A stretch of 64,000 nt of DNA from Mangifera indica. Its lineage: Eukaryota; Streptophyta; Magnoliopsida; Sapindales; Anacardiaceae. Shown here piece by piece: positions 53,427 to 64,000 of the stretch. Position 1 is the first letter of the stretch; each line of letters starts with the position of its first letter. Below the pieces are notes generated by a model. The model was not told the origin of the DNA, did not search any database, and saw only the letters and a list, made by a program, of their open reading frames with translations. A program made the translations under genes and the position numbers. The stretch covers positions 6,743,463-6,807,462 of the forward strand of contig NC_058137.1 of NCBI RefSeq assembly GCF_011075055.1, given 5' to 3'.

Positions 53427-54480
53427 GGTGTTGCTGATGGATTAATTGATGCAGGAAAAAGAAAAAAGAGTAATATCGGTAAATATTGTCATTATTTTAA
53501 TCAGTATTTCCCTTTTTCTTTATTAACGGTTGGTTTAGTATCTGGGTACTTGTATTGCCCATTGGGTGGGTTGTTATACGTAGAAGAAGGGCTGCTTAAG
53601 AGAAAAAACTTCAGTTTTGATACAGATTAAAGGTGGTTCGGATATGTTTTATTTTGATAATTTCCTAATCGGGCAGTTCTTTTCTTGTTTGTCATGTGAG
53701 ATTGGATGGTTTTACTGTTTTGTTGCTTCAATCGAGGCAATGAGGTGAATATAAGTAGTGTTAATACATCTATAGTTGAATCAAATGATACAGAAAACAA
53801 CACCCAGTATGCTCAAGTCTCAACCACCATTGAAGCCCCAAGTATTGCTTTTCATTTCCAATCTCTTAGCAATTGTTAAGTTCTAGGTAAAATTCCACTG
53901 TAACATCTATATGGTATATTGGTATTGGTGTGTTAATCTTCTTCGTGATTAACTCTGGACTTCCGCCCATGCAAATCTCACTTTACCCCTCTAAATGAGG
54001 ATCTTTCAAATTTCTTCTTCACCTCTTTTATGCTTATCAATACTAGTGTTAAGTGTTTTTAAAACCTTCTTTCAAATGCTACCCGGCTGACATCTAACAG
54101 TAATTCCAAATGTATTGGAAGCCAGATCAAAGGAACTTCATTATTGCACCTTTTGCTGAAACTAACCGTCTTCAGTTGCAATGGATTGTATGTTTTGAGT
54201 GCTCATTTGCAGTTTGGTTAAAAATAAAGATATTTTTATTTTAAATAATTAATAAATAATGATATAATTATAATAAAATAAAGATTAAGTAAAAATAGTA
54301 ATAAGATTATTATTTATATTATTTGTTTTATTATTATATATAAAATTATTAAAATATTTTATTATTTATGAATCAAATAAAATAATATAAATTTAAAAAA
54401 TATATGGTCAAATTAATTTTTTCAACCCAAACGAAATCTTTTCACAGTTCTTTTGCATTTTGTCTTTGGATTATAAATTA
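53427..54480. other. cold-shock gene 3' flank
   Basis: Probable 3' UTR for about 250 bases. At 54205-54435 an AT-rich unit opens GTTTGGTTAAAAAT and closes AACCCAAACGAAA, a MITE-like unit as at 35435. No gene. Confidence 0.4.
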
Positions 54481-55335
54481 GGCCAAAGAACTTATTCCCA
54501 CCCAAGGTATAGCAAAATCCCAAACTCCCACTCACTAACTTTTAAAAACCTAAACACCCACCTATAATCAATTTTCCGTTAAAAATTTCAATTAACGTTA
54601 AGGGTAAAATCATCATTTAGTAAAAAAAATTAAAGTTTCATCACAATTTCCTCTCTTATATTTAAAAACTTACATTTTACCCCCAACCCAAGGTTTGAAA
54701 AGTGGCAAAAACCCCCCTAAGGTTTGTTCCTCTTCTTTCGACATCGATTTCTCCTTCCCCGGCCGTTGGCCGTCTTCTTTTCCCCCCTTGTCTCTCCTCC
54801 AGTCTGTCTCCCTAGTCTCTCCGACCGTCTTCAATCAGAGACGACTCAGACGAAGATGAGCGGTCTTCGTTTGAGACGAAGACACATCGTCTTCGTTTCA
54901 GACGAAAACCAATCGTCTTCGTCTAAGAGACGAAGACAACGCGTTTTCGTCCAGACGAAGACAAAATCATCTTCGTCTCTGGCTGAAGACTGTCGGAGAG
55001 CTTAGGGAGAGAGACCGGAGGAGAGATAAGGGGGGAAGGGAGGATGGCTGACGGTCGGGGAAGGAGAAACCGACGTCGGAAGAAGAGGAACAAACCCTAG
55101 GGGGGTTTTTGCCACTTTTCAAACCTTGGGTTGGGGGTAAAATGTAATTGTTTAAATATAGGGGAGGAAATTGTGATGAAACTTTAATTTTTTTGCTAAA
55201 TTATGGTTTTACCCTTAATGTTAATTGAAATTTTTAATGGAAAATTGATTGTAGGTGGGTGTTTGGGTTTTTGAAAGTTAATGGGTGAGAGTTTGAGATT
55301 TCACTATACCTTGGGTGGGAATCAGTCTTTTGGCC
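54481..55335. mobile_element. long-palindrome Mutator-like element, copy 6 (best preserved)
   Basis: 855 bp with perfect 9-bp duplication TATAAATTA (54472-54480, 55336-55344). It starts GGCCAAAGAACTTATTCCCA and ends GGGAATCAGTCTTTTGGCC. Arms of about 370 bp are inverse copies with few changes (for example GGCAAAAACCCCCCTAAGG against CCTAGGGGGGTTTTTGCC). The loop (about 54835-54990) alternates AGACGAAGAC and GTCTTCGTC, itself self-complementary. The open frame across the loop is a product of the repeat, not a gene. Confidence 0.9.
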
Positions 55336-56650
55336 TATAAATTAAACAGCAATCCTTCATTTTGGGCTTTTGAAATGTTGAATTCAAATTGGAAAGTCTA
55401 ACAGGCGTCTAATCGTAGCTAGCAGCTGGTAGCCTGGGTACTGAACTTCTGCAAGCAGTCATATTCCAGCGACTTAATTTTCTTTTTCGTCATTTGGGTG
55501 ATCTTTCTTTCACCCGTTCTTAAGTTTCATAGGTGAAATCGGGTAAATAGGGTGAGAGTTGGTTGTTCACCAACTATAATTACGGAACTCTCCTTTTTTT
55601 CCTTCCCTCCTCCCTTTTTTATAATTTATATTTATTTATATATTAATCACCATGCTTATATGAGTAAATTACATTTTCTTTTGGCCATTAAAATTGACCT
55701 AAAAACACTTTTTGCTTATTTATGATATAAACCCTATTTTTTTATCCATAATAAAACTTTACTAATGAAAAGAAGAGTATAAAAGAGTTCGATTATAATG
55801 TTAATTCTAACAGTTTCACTTATAAAATTATTATACCATCTCTAAATTAACAAAAATTTTAAAAAATCCTTTGAAATATCAAATTACGTTACAATATAAA
55901 AATGAGTATGAGTTTTAGATTTTTGAACTCGTACCCATGGGTAATTCATTTTTGCGGGAAGGTTGGTATGCCCATAAGTCACTCATTTTTCTTTCCTATT
56001 CATTTTTTTTTTCTCTTTTTAACATCAGATTTATAACACATCCAACATAAATTTTACATATTTTCTCTTCATTTGATATAAAATGAACTCAAATTCATCT
56101 TAAAATTAAAGAATTTATTGTGTTGAAAACAAATTTAAATAATACAAGCACTAAACACTTTGTTATAAAATTTATTTCGTGTTCAATACTAAAATTCTTC
56201 AAATCTATAGAAAATATTTTTATAATTTGAGGTAACTTTTTGTTTCTTTATAGAATATTTATATACTTGAAGAGAAAAATATTAAAAATTATGAATTGAA
56301 TACATTAAAATATTTAAAAAAATAAATAGTGAGAAATTAAAATTAGCGGGTGACTTGTGGGTCAACCCGTACTCGTAAAGTCGGGAATAGGTTTTAGAAA
56401 TTATTACTCATATAAATGAACTCGTTTTTTACCTACACCCATTTTACCTATACCTACATCAACTTGACCTGACTCGCCCATTTGTCAGGTCTAGATTTAT
56501 ATCATTGAATAGTGGAAACATTTTTGGGTCGAACCTTGGGTGGTTGCACTAGAATTCATATACTAGCTAAGAAATGTTAGAAGTAACATGGTCAGTTACA
56601 CCAGAATTCATATATTATAAGTAATCCTAAACAGTGGTAAGAGCGACTAT
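55336..56650. other. AT-rich intergenic region
   Basis: No gene or element with clear ends. The stretch around 55900-56470 has words seen in old retroelement DNA, but no protein block. Confidence 0.35.
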
Positions 56651-58074
56651 CTGAGGAGACTAAGGGTTTTGTGAAGGTGGCTATGCAATATGGTGAGTGT
56701 AAAAGGCTCAAGGATTATTGGCAAGACGTGGATTTGGTTGATTTAGAGTGGTAGTAGGAGTATAAGGAATGTTGGTTTGAAGAGATGGATAGTTGTTGTT
56801 TTGTAAGAATGAGGGAATGGAAGTTGGAGCTCGAGTATAGTAAGATCCAGAAAAGTAATTGGTACTTGAATAATACTGAGGTTGAGGTAGATTATGTTGT
56901 CTTGAGGCCATAGGAGGTTGTAAGGTATTAGGTTGACTTATGTAGAATTGAGGTATGACAACATGATTGTTGTAAGAGGTATTGAATCTATAATAACATT
57001 GCATAGTTGTATGTTCAGTTTTATTACAAACTTGACATATTATCCTAGCCCTTCCAAAAAATTTACCTCTGCCTCTTCTTGCATTGGTAACAATAGGATA
57101 ACTATGGTGATAATTGAGTTATTGAGGCATGTATTTTTTTGTGGTCTAGGTTGGTAAGGTGACCTAGGTTGTCCATGAGGTGTAAAGGGTGAAGGCTTAT
57201 TGTAGTATTATCCATACATTGAATTCTCTATAGGTTGACTCAAGTGCTCACTAAATTGACTACCAGAGGAGAATTGTAACTAGGGCTTGACTAGATTGGT
57301 AATGTTAGTAAAACCGCTGTGAAAGTCCATGGCTATTGCACAGTTTAGGGCAATGTTTGTTTTCCCTAATCTCTTCTCATGTTTTTGAAGAATATACAGT
57401 TACAGGCTAAGTGTTTATGTAACATCCCCCCTAGAAGTACTACCCATCGAAGGAGAAATGTTACGAATTAATATCCGGACCATATATATATTTTTTTAAA
57501 TACTTTAAAATGAATGCATCACTAAAAGTGTTTAGAAATTGTTTTAAGAAAACTGAAAATCTAGAAGTAAACAAAAGATGTATATACTCATATGAAAACT
57601 CATCTGAAAGCATCTGAAAACATGGGGTAATCATATACAACTATACAATCATCTAAAAAAGGTCAAAAGTCAACAAGAACATGTAACTGTATGCATGTAA
57701 TATAAACCAGAGATAACCTGCTTCAGCCGGATCTATCTTTGTTGACCTGACCTTGCCTCGCAGCTACCTCAATCACCTGTACCTGCAATCATAAAAGAAA
57801 AGGAAGTGAGAGATAAGAATACTCAGTAAGGGGAAATAATTAAGTAAACTATCTCCTTTCTTGTTCTAACTCACTCTCGGGACTCAACCTCATTCATAAC
57901 CTCCATAAGAAATTGAGAGGATAATCTAGTTCATTCTTTACTATTTGGGTTATACTTTGTCCCATCTGGTGTCTATTTGATACTTTCTAGAAGCTAACTA
58001 TAAGGATTTGACACTTTTCTAAGCTCGAGCTCTCTTCCTTTCACTTATTACACCATTTTGAAACTGAATTAAGC

Positions 58075-58205
58075 TATACTACGAGCATGCTCTACTGCGA
58101 GCGGACCCTACTAGGGGTCTATGTCCTACTACAGACGTGTCCTACTAGGGGTCTATGTCCTACTACGAACGTGTCCTATTATAGACGTGCCCTACTGCGA
58201 GCGAT
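58075..58205. repeat. minisatellite inside the solo LTR
   Basis: Variants of CTACTACGAACGTGTC and CTACTAGGGGTCTATGTC alternate about seven times in 130 bp. Confidence 0.7.
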
Positions 58206-58339
58206 GTAATGTAAAGTGCCTCCTCATAGTTCATAGCATGCATGCGTGTCTTATAACTTACTAATATTGCTTCTATCTAAAGCTATTTATAACTCACCAG
58301 ATCATACTCTTAGGACGACCCTTGAATCTTGAGCCTCAA

Positions 58340-58470
58340 ATTCCTTTTCTTTCTTTTTTTCTTTTTTTCTTCTTTTCTTTTTCTCTCCTTTCTTTCCTTT
58401 CCTTTCCTTTCTTTTCTTTCTTTCTTTTTTTCCTTTTTCTCCTTCTTTTCTTTCTTTCTTTCTTTCCAAA
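58340..58470. repeat. polypyrimidine tract (TTTC/CTTT)n in the solo LTR
   Basis: About 130 bases of T and C with few purines. The long open frames read across it on both strands are composition artefacts. Confidence 0.85.
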
Positions 58471-58509
58471 ATCTGTGAAATACTATTCATTTGACAGGGC
58501 AACATTCTT

Positions 58510-58845
58510 TTTCATACAATTTAACAGTTCAAACAGTTTCTAATTTATACAATCTATATATCCTTGAAAAGAGGATTCAAAGAGCTTTCCAACAAACTAT
58601 AATAGCACTCATAATTCATTAGATAAGACAGTCAAAACGTGAGATGAAGTCAGTGGCAAAAAACTGTCTTCTCTGTTTATTTGACAAAGTAGTCTTTTTG
58701 GTTCATACAATATTTAATAGTCCAAATGATCTCTAATTCATACAAGCTATATATCATTGGAAAGAGGATTCAAAGCTATAATAGCACTCATGATTCATTA
58801 GATAAAACAGCCAAAACGTGGGATGAAATCAATGGTAAAATTGTA
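58510..58845. repeat. 190-bp tandem duplication in the solo LTR
   Basis: The segment at about 58514 (CATACAATTTAACAGTTC, AGAGGATTCAAAG, ATAATAGCACTCAT, AAAACGTGAGATGAA) is repeated with changes at about 58704, a period of about 190 bp. Confidence 0.75.
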
Positions 58846-60270
58846 AATATTATCCAACTTTCTGCCATAAACAAAATCACACACATAGATACCCCAAATG
58901 ACAAAACAATATTTCTCAACTTCAAAATCATCATTTATAACGTAGATCCAATGAATCAAAAGCATAAAACATGAAACATATCAAGGATAATACCCTTTAC
59001 CTTGTTTCAAGCAAATCTTTGCGAGTTGGCTTCCTCTTTCTTGTCTTGCTTCCGTTATCACCAAAATCATCTTCAATCAATACCAAAACACACTAACATA
59101 TTCATATAACATGTATCAAATATATATAATCATAGGTAAAGGGAAAGGAAAGAGATCTTTTGGTTACCAAAGCTTCCAAAGTGCTTCCTTTTTTTTCTCT
59201 TCTTATTTTATCTTCCAAAATCCTTACAATTCCTTCCTTTTGCTTCACAAAACAAAAGAAAACAACATGAAGGAGGTTGGTTGCTGGAGTGGATGGGAGA
59301 AGATGATAGAAAATGCTTGAAGCTTCCTTTATTTTTTTTTGTCTTTTCTCTCTTTATATACATCTTTATCTCTTTCTCTTTATCTCTTTTTCTTTTTCTT
59401 TTTGTATTTATATATATCTATATAGTTATTTATACATATATACATATATACATATATATATATTTAAAATAGGAAATATCTCAAAATAGGGTCAAAAGAC
59501 ATAATTACCCCTGGAACATACCTAAGGGTATTACAGTTTATAAGTTTAACTCAATTCTAGTGGTAAGACAAGTTACAATTGCATCGAATTCAAGTCCTAA
59601 ACCATCAAGAATGTGGTTAATGAGTTCTGTGTCACTCATATATTAACCTTCTGATTCTAGAGTCTCTACATATCCTTTCATTTTTTAACACATAACTTTC
59701 AATATTAAGGTTTTCTTTCTTGGTAGTCTGTAGTAGGTTTCTAACATGCATCATACAAGATTTTGATGCATTTAGAAATTATTTTTTCAAAAAACTCTAT
59801 ATTTTAGTGGTTGTGTGACACTTAAGACACTATAGAAAATATGTCCTCAGATATTGATGTAAGAAGCCAACTTATCAACATTTTATCAATTTTCTTCCAA
59901 AGCAAATATTTAGGGTTGCCATTTTTTACCATTACAAAAGAGGAACTAGGATCCCCTGACCTTACATAAACAAAAAGAGCAAGTTGAGGTAATGTGTCGA
60001 TGAGATGTTCTTCAAGATCGTGATTTGCAACATTTGAGAGCACTTGAGACTTTCAGAACGAGTAATTGGTCCTAGACAACTTTGGTGAGATCACTTAAAG
60101 ATTGGAAGATGAGATCGACGAAGTAGATGAGTGACAAATCAACACCTCTTTTAGGAATGAATGATGAATCAAAGACTAGTACTTGTGTATTCTCCATCAT
60201 CGACGCTTGTTTGATAGCTTTAATACCATGAACAACAGTAACGGTGGTCAGATCAAGAAACCAAGATTGG

Positions 60271-60784
60271 TGGTGTAAACAGTGGAATGTAAGGAAAGAG
60301 AAGAGGGAATCTACTTTTCTGTATTTTTTAGTATTAGTTAAGTTAAACTAAACCCACCTAGGTTGAGTTAACATATACATTAGTCCACCTGTTTGTTTAA
60401 TGACAATTACATTTTTGCCCTTTCTTATTTTTACAAATACAACTGTACTAACAAGACAAGATCTTGTCGACTTGAGGAGCTTAAGTTTGAGTTTGATCTC
60501 TATATATAAATAATCAAATTGGGCTAGAATCAAAACACTACTTAGTTCGACTACACCCCTAAACAACTATGTGAGAGTTAACACTTATTTCCGACAATAA
60601 AAAATAATTTAGAAAGAAGTCCACTTTTTAAATTTTATGGTTATTATTAGGTTGTTCTTTTATTTTAAGTTTTTAGAGTTTTATTTATGACAGGAAAATT
60701 AATAAAGTCAAATGTTTAAAAAGAGTTAAAAATCTATCTGTTGAATTTGTAAATAAATGAAAATCACAGTAAATATAAAGCTTT

Positions 60785-60827
<43 letters not shown>

Positions 60828-60958
60828 TAATTAGATGATTTTAAATTAAAAACAAAACAATATCTAATCATATAATGACACGTGTAAGTGTCTATGTATT
60901 TGTGTATTTAAAATAAATACGTATAGTATTGTTAATAAAAATGTTTATTCTTCTTTTG

Positions 60959-61028
<70 letters not shown>

Positions 61029-62211
61029 TTATTTATGTATCCAAAATAAATACACATAATTTTATTATATTTTTATTAGTACGGTCTCCTTAATAACCTT
61101 GGAGTGGGCCTAAAAAATAGTGGGGTTAAAAAGAACTTCCTATCATTTATTGGGTCAATTGAACTCTTTTGATTGAGCTACCAAGCCCACTGATAAACCC
61201 TGATGAGCTCCGATGGTAACTAAACCAACAGTTGGAGTTACTCTGTCATATTCGAAAATGTGTTATTCTTATTGGAATTGCATTAGTGGTGATATTTTTT
61301 TTCTTTTATTTGTCATATTTTTAGATGTAATCTAATTGAATCTGGATACAATCTAAATAGACCGAATAAGGTTACATATTTATTGTAGCATTTAGGTCAT
61401 CAAATCTAACTGGATTACTAATTACCCCTTTTAAGATTACGCATTAATAAAATTTATTTTTATAACATTGTGTTAAGACTTTTTTTTTTTTTTTAAATTA
61501 ACAACATTAAATTTATAATTTAAGAAGTGAGAACTAAGGGCTAAGTGTTTCTCTGAACCTCTTGGTTGGTAAAAATAATAATTTACTCTATGGTTAATTG
61601 GTTTTACTATTGTCATCCTAGGGTTAGATGTGAGTCGAGTCAAACTTGAGTTTGAGCTCGATTTGATTTGCATAGAATAGAGCTAGACCTCGAGCTCGAA
61701 CTCGGGCTCGTCAAACTTGTTGCAGCTAAACTCGAACTCAATTCAAGTTTGATTCGACTCGTTTCAAGCTCAAGTTTTTAATTAGCTCGTTATTAAAACG
61801 ATATCTTTTTAATACATATTGATCAAAACGATATCCCTATTAGCACCAGTGCCATCCCACTTCAAGCAAATACGAAGCCCTTGTAATTTAAAAAAAAAAA
61901 AAAATGCAACTACTGGAATATTGAAGCCATGGAGAAACAGAGTAATAAGACATGTTCTCTGTCATAAAGACTTGACCTTTTTCTTCTCTACATTGACTCT
62001 TTCTGATTCCTAAGAAATTTTACTTTGTTACATCCATGTGTGACCAATTTCCCAGCATTTGTCCCTATCTAGTTTCTAGTAATCTTCCATGCCCATATGT
62101 GAATTTGGAGCCGTCCCTTCCCTTGCAGGATTCAAAATCAGAGCATACTGAATCCCAATGCGTCACAACACCAAAAGCCTATTTTAATGCTACCTTAACA
62201 AATTTATATTA
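60271..62211. other. intergenic region with MITE and AGCTCGAG-type remnants
   Basis: (AT)n tracts at 60786-60823 and 60961-61023. 60822-60945 is the right part of a family A MITE. 61621-61840 is an AGCTCGAG-family repeat (GGTTAGATGTGAGTCGAG, CTCGAGCTCGAACTCGGG). No gene was recognised. Confidence 0.45.
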
Positions 62212-62995
62212 GGGCAAAGGACAATTTCCCACCCAAGTTTTAATCAAAATGTAAAATCACACCCACGATAGATGAAAAGCCCAAATACCTACTCATAAAC
62301 TAACTGCCGTCCAAATTTTCAGTTAGAGGTAGGGCTAAAATCGTTATTTTATCTATAAACCCTAAAATCTAAAAACTTTATATCATTCCCCCCCTCAGTT
62401 TAGAAAACTCACATTTACCCACCATGATTAAACTTTAAAAAATTCACTTTTCCCCACTTTCCAAGTTTCATCTCCAGTGGCTTAGGAAACCGATCGACGA
62501 TCGGAAAGAAATACAAGTCTTCTCTGATGAAGGACAACATTTCATTTTCCAGATCTGAACGACGAAGAATCGTCTAGATCTGTACGAAGAGACGATGGAC
62601 GATGAAGCGTCGTCCTTCATCAAGTCTTCCAGACAACAAAGGACAACGCTTTGTCGTCCTTCATCTTCCTTCATAGTCGGAGATGAAATATGGGTGAAAA
62701 GTGTTGGCCTTCACTTAAAATGATGGTGATTGGAGAAGGAAGCAAACCCTAAGGGTGAAATCTAAATTTTTCAAACTTTGAGAACGAGTTAAAGTGTTAG
62801 TTTTTAAAACCTGGGGGAAAAATGATAAAAATTTCAAAGTTTTAAAGTTTATAGGTAAAATATTGATTTTATCTTTATCTTTAACTGAAAATTTAGATGA
62901 CAGTTAGTTCATGAGTGGATGTTCAGATTTTTCCACTGTTATAGGCATTATTTTGAGATTTAGCTAAAATTTGAGTGGGAAATAGTGCCTTTCCC
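62212..62995. mobile_element. long-palindrome Mutator-like element, copy 7
   Basis: 784 bp starting GGGCAAAGGACAATTTCCCA and ending GGGAAATAGTGCCTTTCCC, with a perfect 9-bp duplication TTTATATTA (62203-62211, 62996-63004). The arms carry the family words (AAATACCTACTCATAAACTA, GGGCTAAAATCGTTATTTTA, TTTAAAACCTGGGGG). The loop (62510-62670) has GACGAAG, CGTCCTTCATC and their inverses. Its right end is about 335 bp from the thaumatin-like start codon. Confidence 0.88.
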
Positions 62996-63097
62996 TTTAT
63001 ATTAGAATATTTTATATTATATAGTTTACTAGTCTGCCATTGTTTTGAGAGTATCTTTCCCTTCTCCTAAGGAACTCAAGAACAGAACACAATTTGC

Positions 63098-63105
63098 TGA
63101 CGTAA
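63098..63105 (+). promoter_or_regulatory. TGACG (TGA-bZIP type) motif before the thaumatin-like gene
   Basis: TGACGTAA, about 225 bases before the ATG. TGACG is the core bound by TGA bZIP factors in salicylate-induced promoters such as PR genes; a single copy is only suggestive. Confidence 0.35.
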
Positions 63106-63114
63106 CTGGGACGG

Positions 63115-63124
63115 TCTATATATG
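63115..63124 (+). promoter_or_regulatory. TATA box of the thaumatin-like gene
   Basis: TCTATATATG, 206 bases before the ATG; the best TATA-like run in the 325 bp between palindrome copy 7 and the gene. The leader would be about 175 bases. Confidence 0.45.
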
Positions 63125-63329
63125 ACTGTGTTTGCATGTGGCCAACATGGGCGGTGCGTCCAAATCCTATTAATTAATGGCCACCCAGCCATACTTACCG
63201 TATCAGCACATGATCTCCACTTCTTAATGCTTTTTGAAGTTTAATTTCTCATTTCTAGCTTCACAATTCCAGTTCACTCCAAAACTTATTTGACATTAAC
63301 AAAAACAGAGAGCAACAAAGAGGAATCCA

Positions 63330-64000
63330 ATGGCACGCATCTTCTTATTTGCTCTGTATCTTCTTCAGCTACTTTCAGGTACTAATAGAAGCATCATTAA
63401 TTTTGTTATATATAATGTTTCTGGTTTTTGATTATTTTAAATGATATACAGCTTCATTATCTGCAACGTTTACAATAACAAACAAGTGCACCTACACGGT
63501 CTGGCCAGGGATGCTTTCTGGAGCGGGAACGCAACAGCTTTCCAGCACCGGCTTTTCTCTGGAACCAGGCCAATCAAGTTTAATCTCGGTGCCCACTTCT
63601 TGGTCAGGACGTTTATGGGGTCGCACTTTCTGCACCCAAGACCCCACAACTAACAAGTTCACTTGCCTAACCGGTGACTGTGGCTCTGGTACTGTAGAAT
63701 GTTCTGGTGGTGGCGCGGCCCCTCCCGCCACCCTGGCTGAATTCACTCTTAACGGAGCAGGTGGGCTCGATTTTTACGATGTTAGTCTTGTTGACGGCTA
63801 TAATCTTCCCCTGCTGGTGACACCCCAAGGGGGAAGTGGAGGGAACTGTAATATCACTGGATGCGTTGTGGACTTGAACAGTGAGTGTCCTACTGAGCTT
63901 AAGGTTACCGAAGGGGCGAATGGCGAGGACTTGGCTTGTAAAAGCGCATGTGAAGCATTTGGTGATCCTCAATATTGCTGCAGTGGAGCATATGCAACTC
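63330..64000 (+). CDS. thaumatin-like (PR-5 family) protein, 3' part outside window
   Basis: Exon 1 is 63330-63378 and exon 2 runs from 63452 past the window edge; the intron is GT-AG. The first about 22 residues (MARIFLFALYLLQLLSASLS) form a signal peptide, so the protein enters the secretory pathway. The mature chain starts ATFTITNKCTYTVWPG, as in the family. The thaumatin signature is seen around TCLTGDCGSG, and the acidic-cleft residues at GRLWGR, LAEFTLNG and DFYDVSLVDGYNLP are in place. Cys residues are spaced as in the 16-Cys class, as far as visible. PR-5-type proteins act in defence against fungi; some bind glucans. About 190 residues are in the window, roughly the first 80 percent. 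The usual 16-Cys members are about 225-250 aa. Confidence 0.95.

Larger units (their letters stand above)
57418..59535. mobile_element. 2.1 kb solo LTR
   Basis: It starts TGTAACATCCCCCC, ends GGGTATTACA, and is flanked by the 5-bp duplication GTTTA (57413-57417, 59536-59540). Ends and duplication are those of an LTR retrotransposon; no internal gag-pol was found, so it is a solo LTR, probably gypsy-type by its ends. Internal repeats are described separately. Inserted in an older copia gag remnant. Confidence 0.75.
56651..60270 (-). pseudogene. decayed Ty1/copia gag split by a solo LTR
   Basis: On the minus strand the gag blocks follow in order. They are KLSRTNY near 60080, LWKKIDKMLISWLLTSISED (about 59900-59840), a YMSDTELINHILDGLGLEFD stretch (about 59645-59580), LQKHEKRLGKTNIALNCA (about 57390-57340) and the zinc knuckle CQVCNKTEHTTMQCYYRF (about 57040-56985), then a Pro/Gln/Asn-rich tail to 56708. 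Stops and shifts occur throughout the first half. The LTR at 57418-59535 lies between the two halves. Confidence 0.8.

Noticed and set aside
54724..55005. Ser/Arg-rich open frame
   Set aside because: It lies wholly in the arm and GACGAAG loop of a palindromic element; the composition comes from the repeat.
58302..58543. Lys/Glu-rich (-) and Phe/Leu/Ser-rich (+) open frames
   Set aside because: Products of the polypyrimidine tract in the solo LTR.

Overview
The window looks like nuclear DNA of a eudicot plant. Genes are split by AT-rich GT-AG introns, intergenic DNA is very AT-rich and full of transposon remnants, and the recognisable proteins are plant families: leaf ferredoxin-NADP reductase, a group IV CDPK, ARMADILLO REPEAT ONLY, an HPt phosphotransfer protein, an ALKBH9-type RNA demethylase, a cold-shock/zinc-knuckle protein and a thaumatin-like protein. 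I cannot name the species. Exon coordinates were built by hand from GT-AG sites, reading-frame continuity and family knowledge; no transcripts were available.

Layout: 0.8-1.3 kb, Ty3/gypsy protease remnant (+). 1.7-3.1 kb, conserved coiled-coil protein (-) with a probable 5'UTR exon near 4.1 kb. 7.3-10.0 kb, six-exon HPt protein (+) with an altered phosphorylation motif. 10.4-10.9 kb, palindromic MITE and a copia RT fragment. 12.5-17.8 kb, ALKBH9-like gene (+) with an in-frame TAG and a 2.4 kb composite retroelement inserted six bases inside intron 2. 17.8-27.5 kb, gene-poor, with MITEs and one long-palindrome element. 27.6-32.3 kb, CPK28/16/18-type calcium-dependent kinase (+, 12 exons). 36.1-38.1 kb, intronless ARO-type armadillo protein (+). 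42.1-44.2 kb, nine-exon chloroplast FNR (+). 44.7-48.2 kb, decayed copia pol with two nested DNA elements and a 3' LTR. 52.7-53.4 kb, intronless cold-shock protein with five CCHC knuckles (+). 56.6-60.3 kb, decayed copia gag (-) split by a 2.1 kb solo LTR. 63.3 kb to the end, thaumatin-like protein (+), cut by the window edge.

The genes do not form a pathway; this is ordinary plant gene order. The most notable system is a transposon family. At least six, probably seven, dispersed 0.65-0.86 kb elements are nearly complete palindromes. They begin GGCCAAAGG or GGGAAAAGG, several loops are filled with GACGAAG/CTTCGTC words, and most have 9-bp target duplications (three perfect, two 8/9). They look like non-autonomous Mutator-type fold-back elements able to give long hairpin RNAs. 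Other points of interest are the composite TRIM plus 1.4 kb fold-back unit inside the ALKBH9-like gene, sharing one 5-bp duplication, and the HPt protein that keeps its phospho-His but has lost the usual Lys-Gly-Ser.
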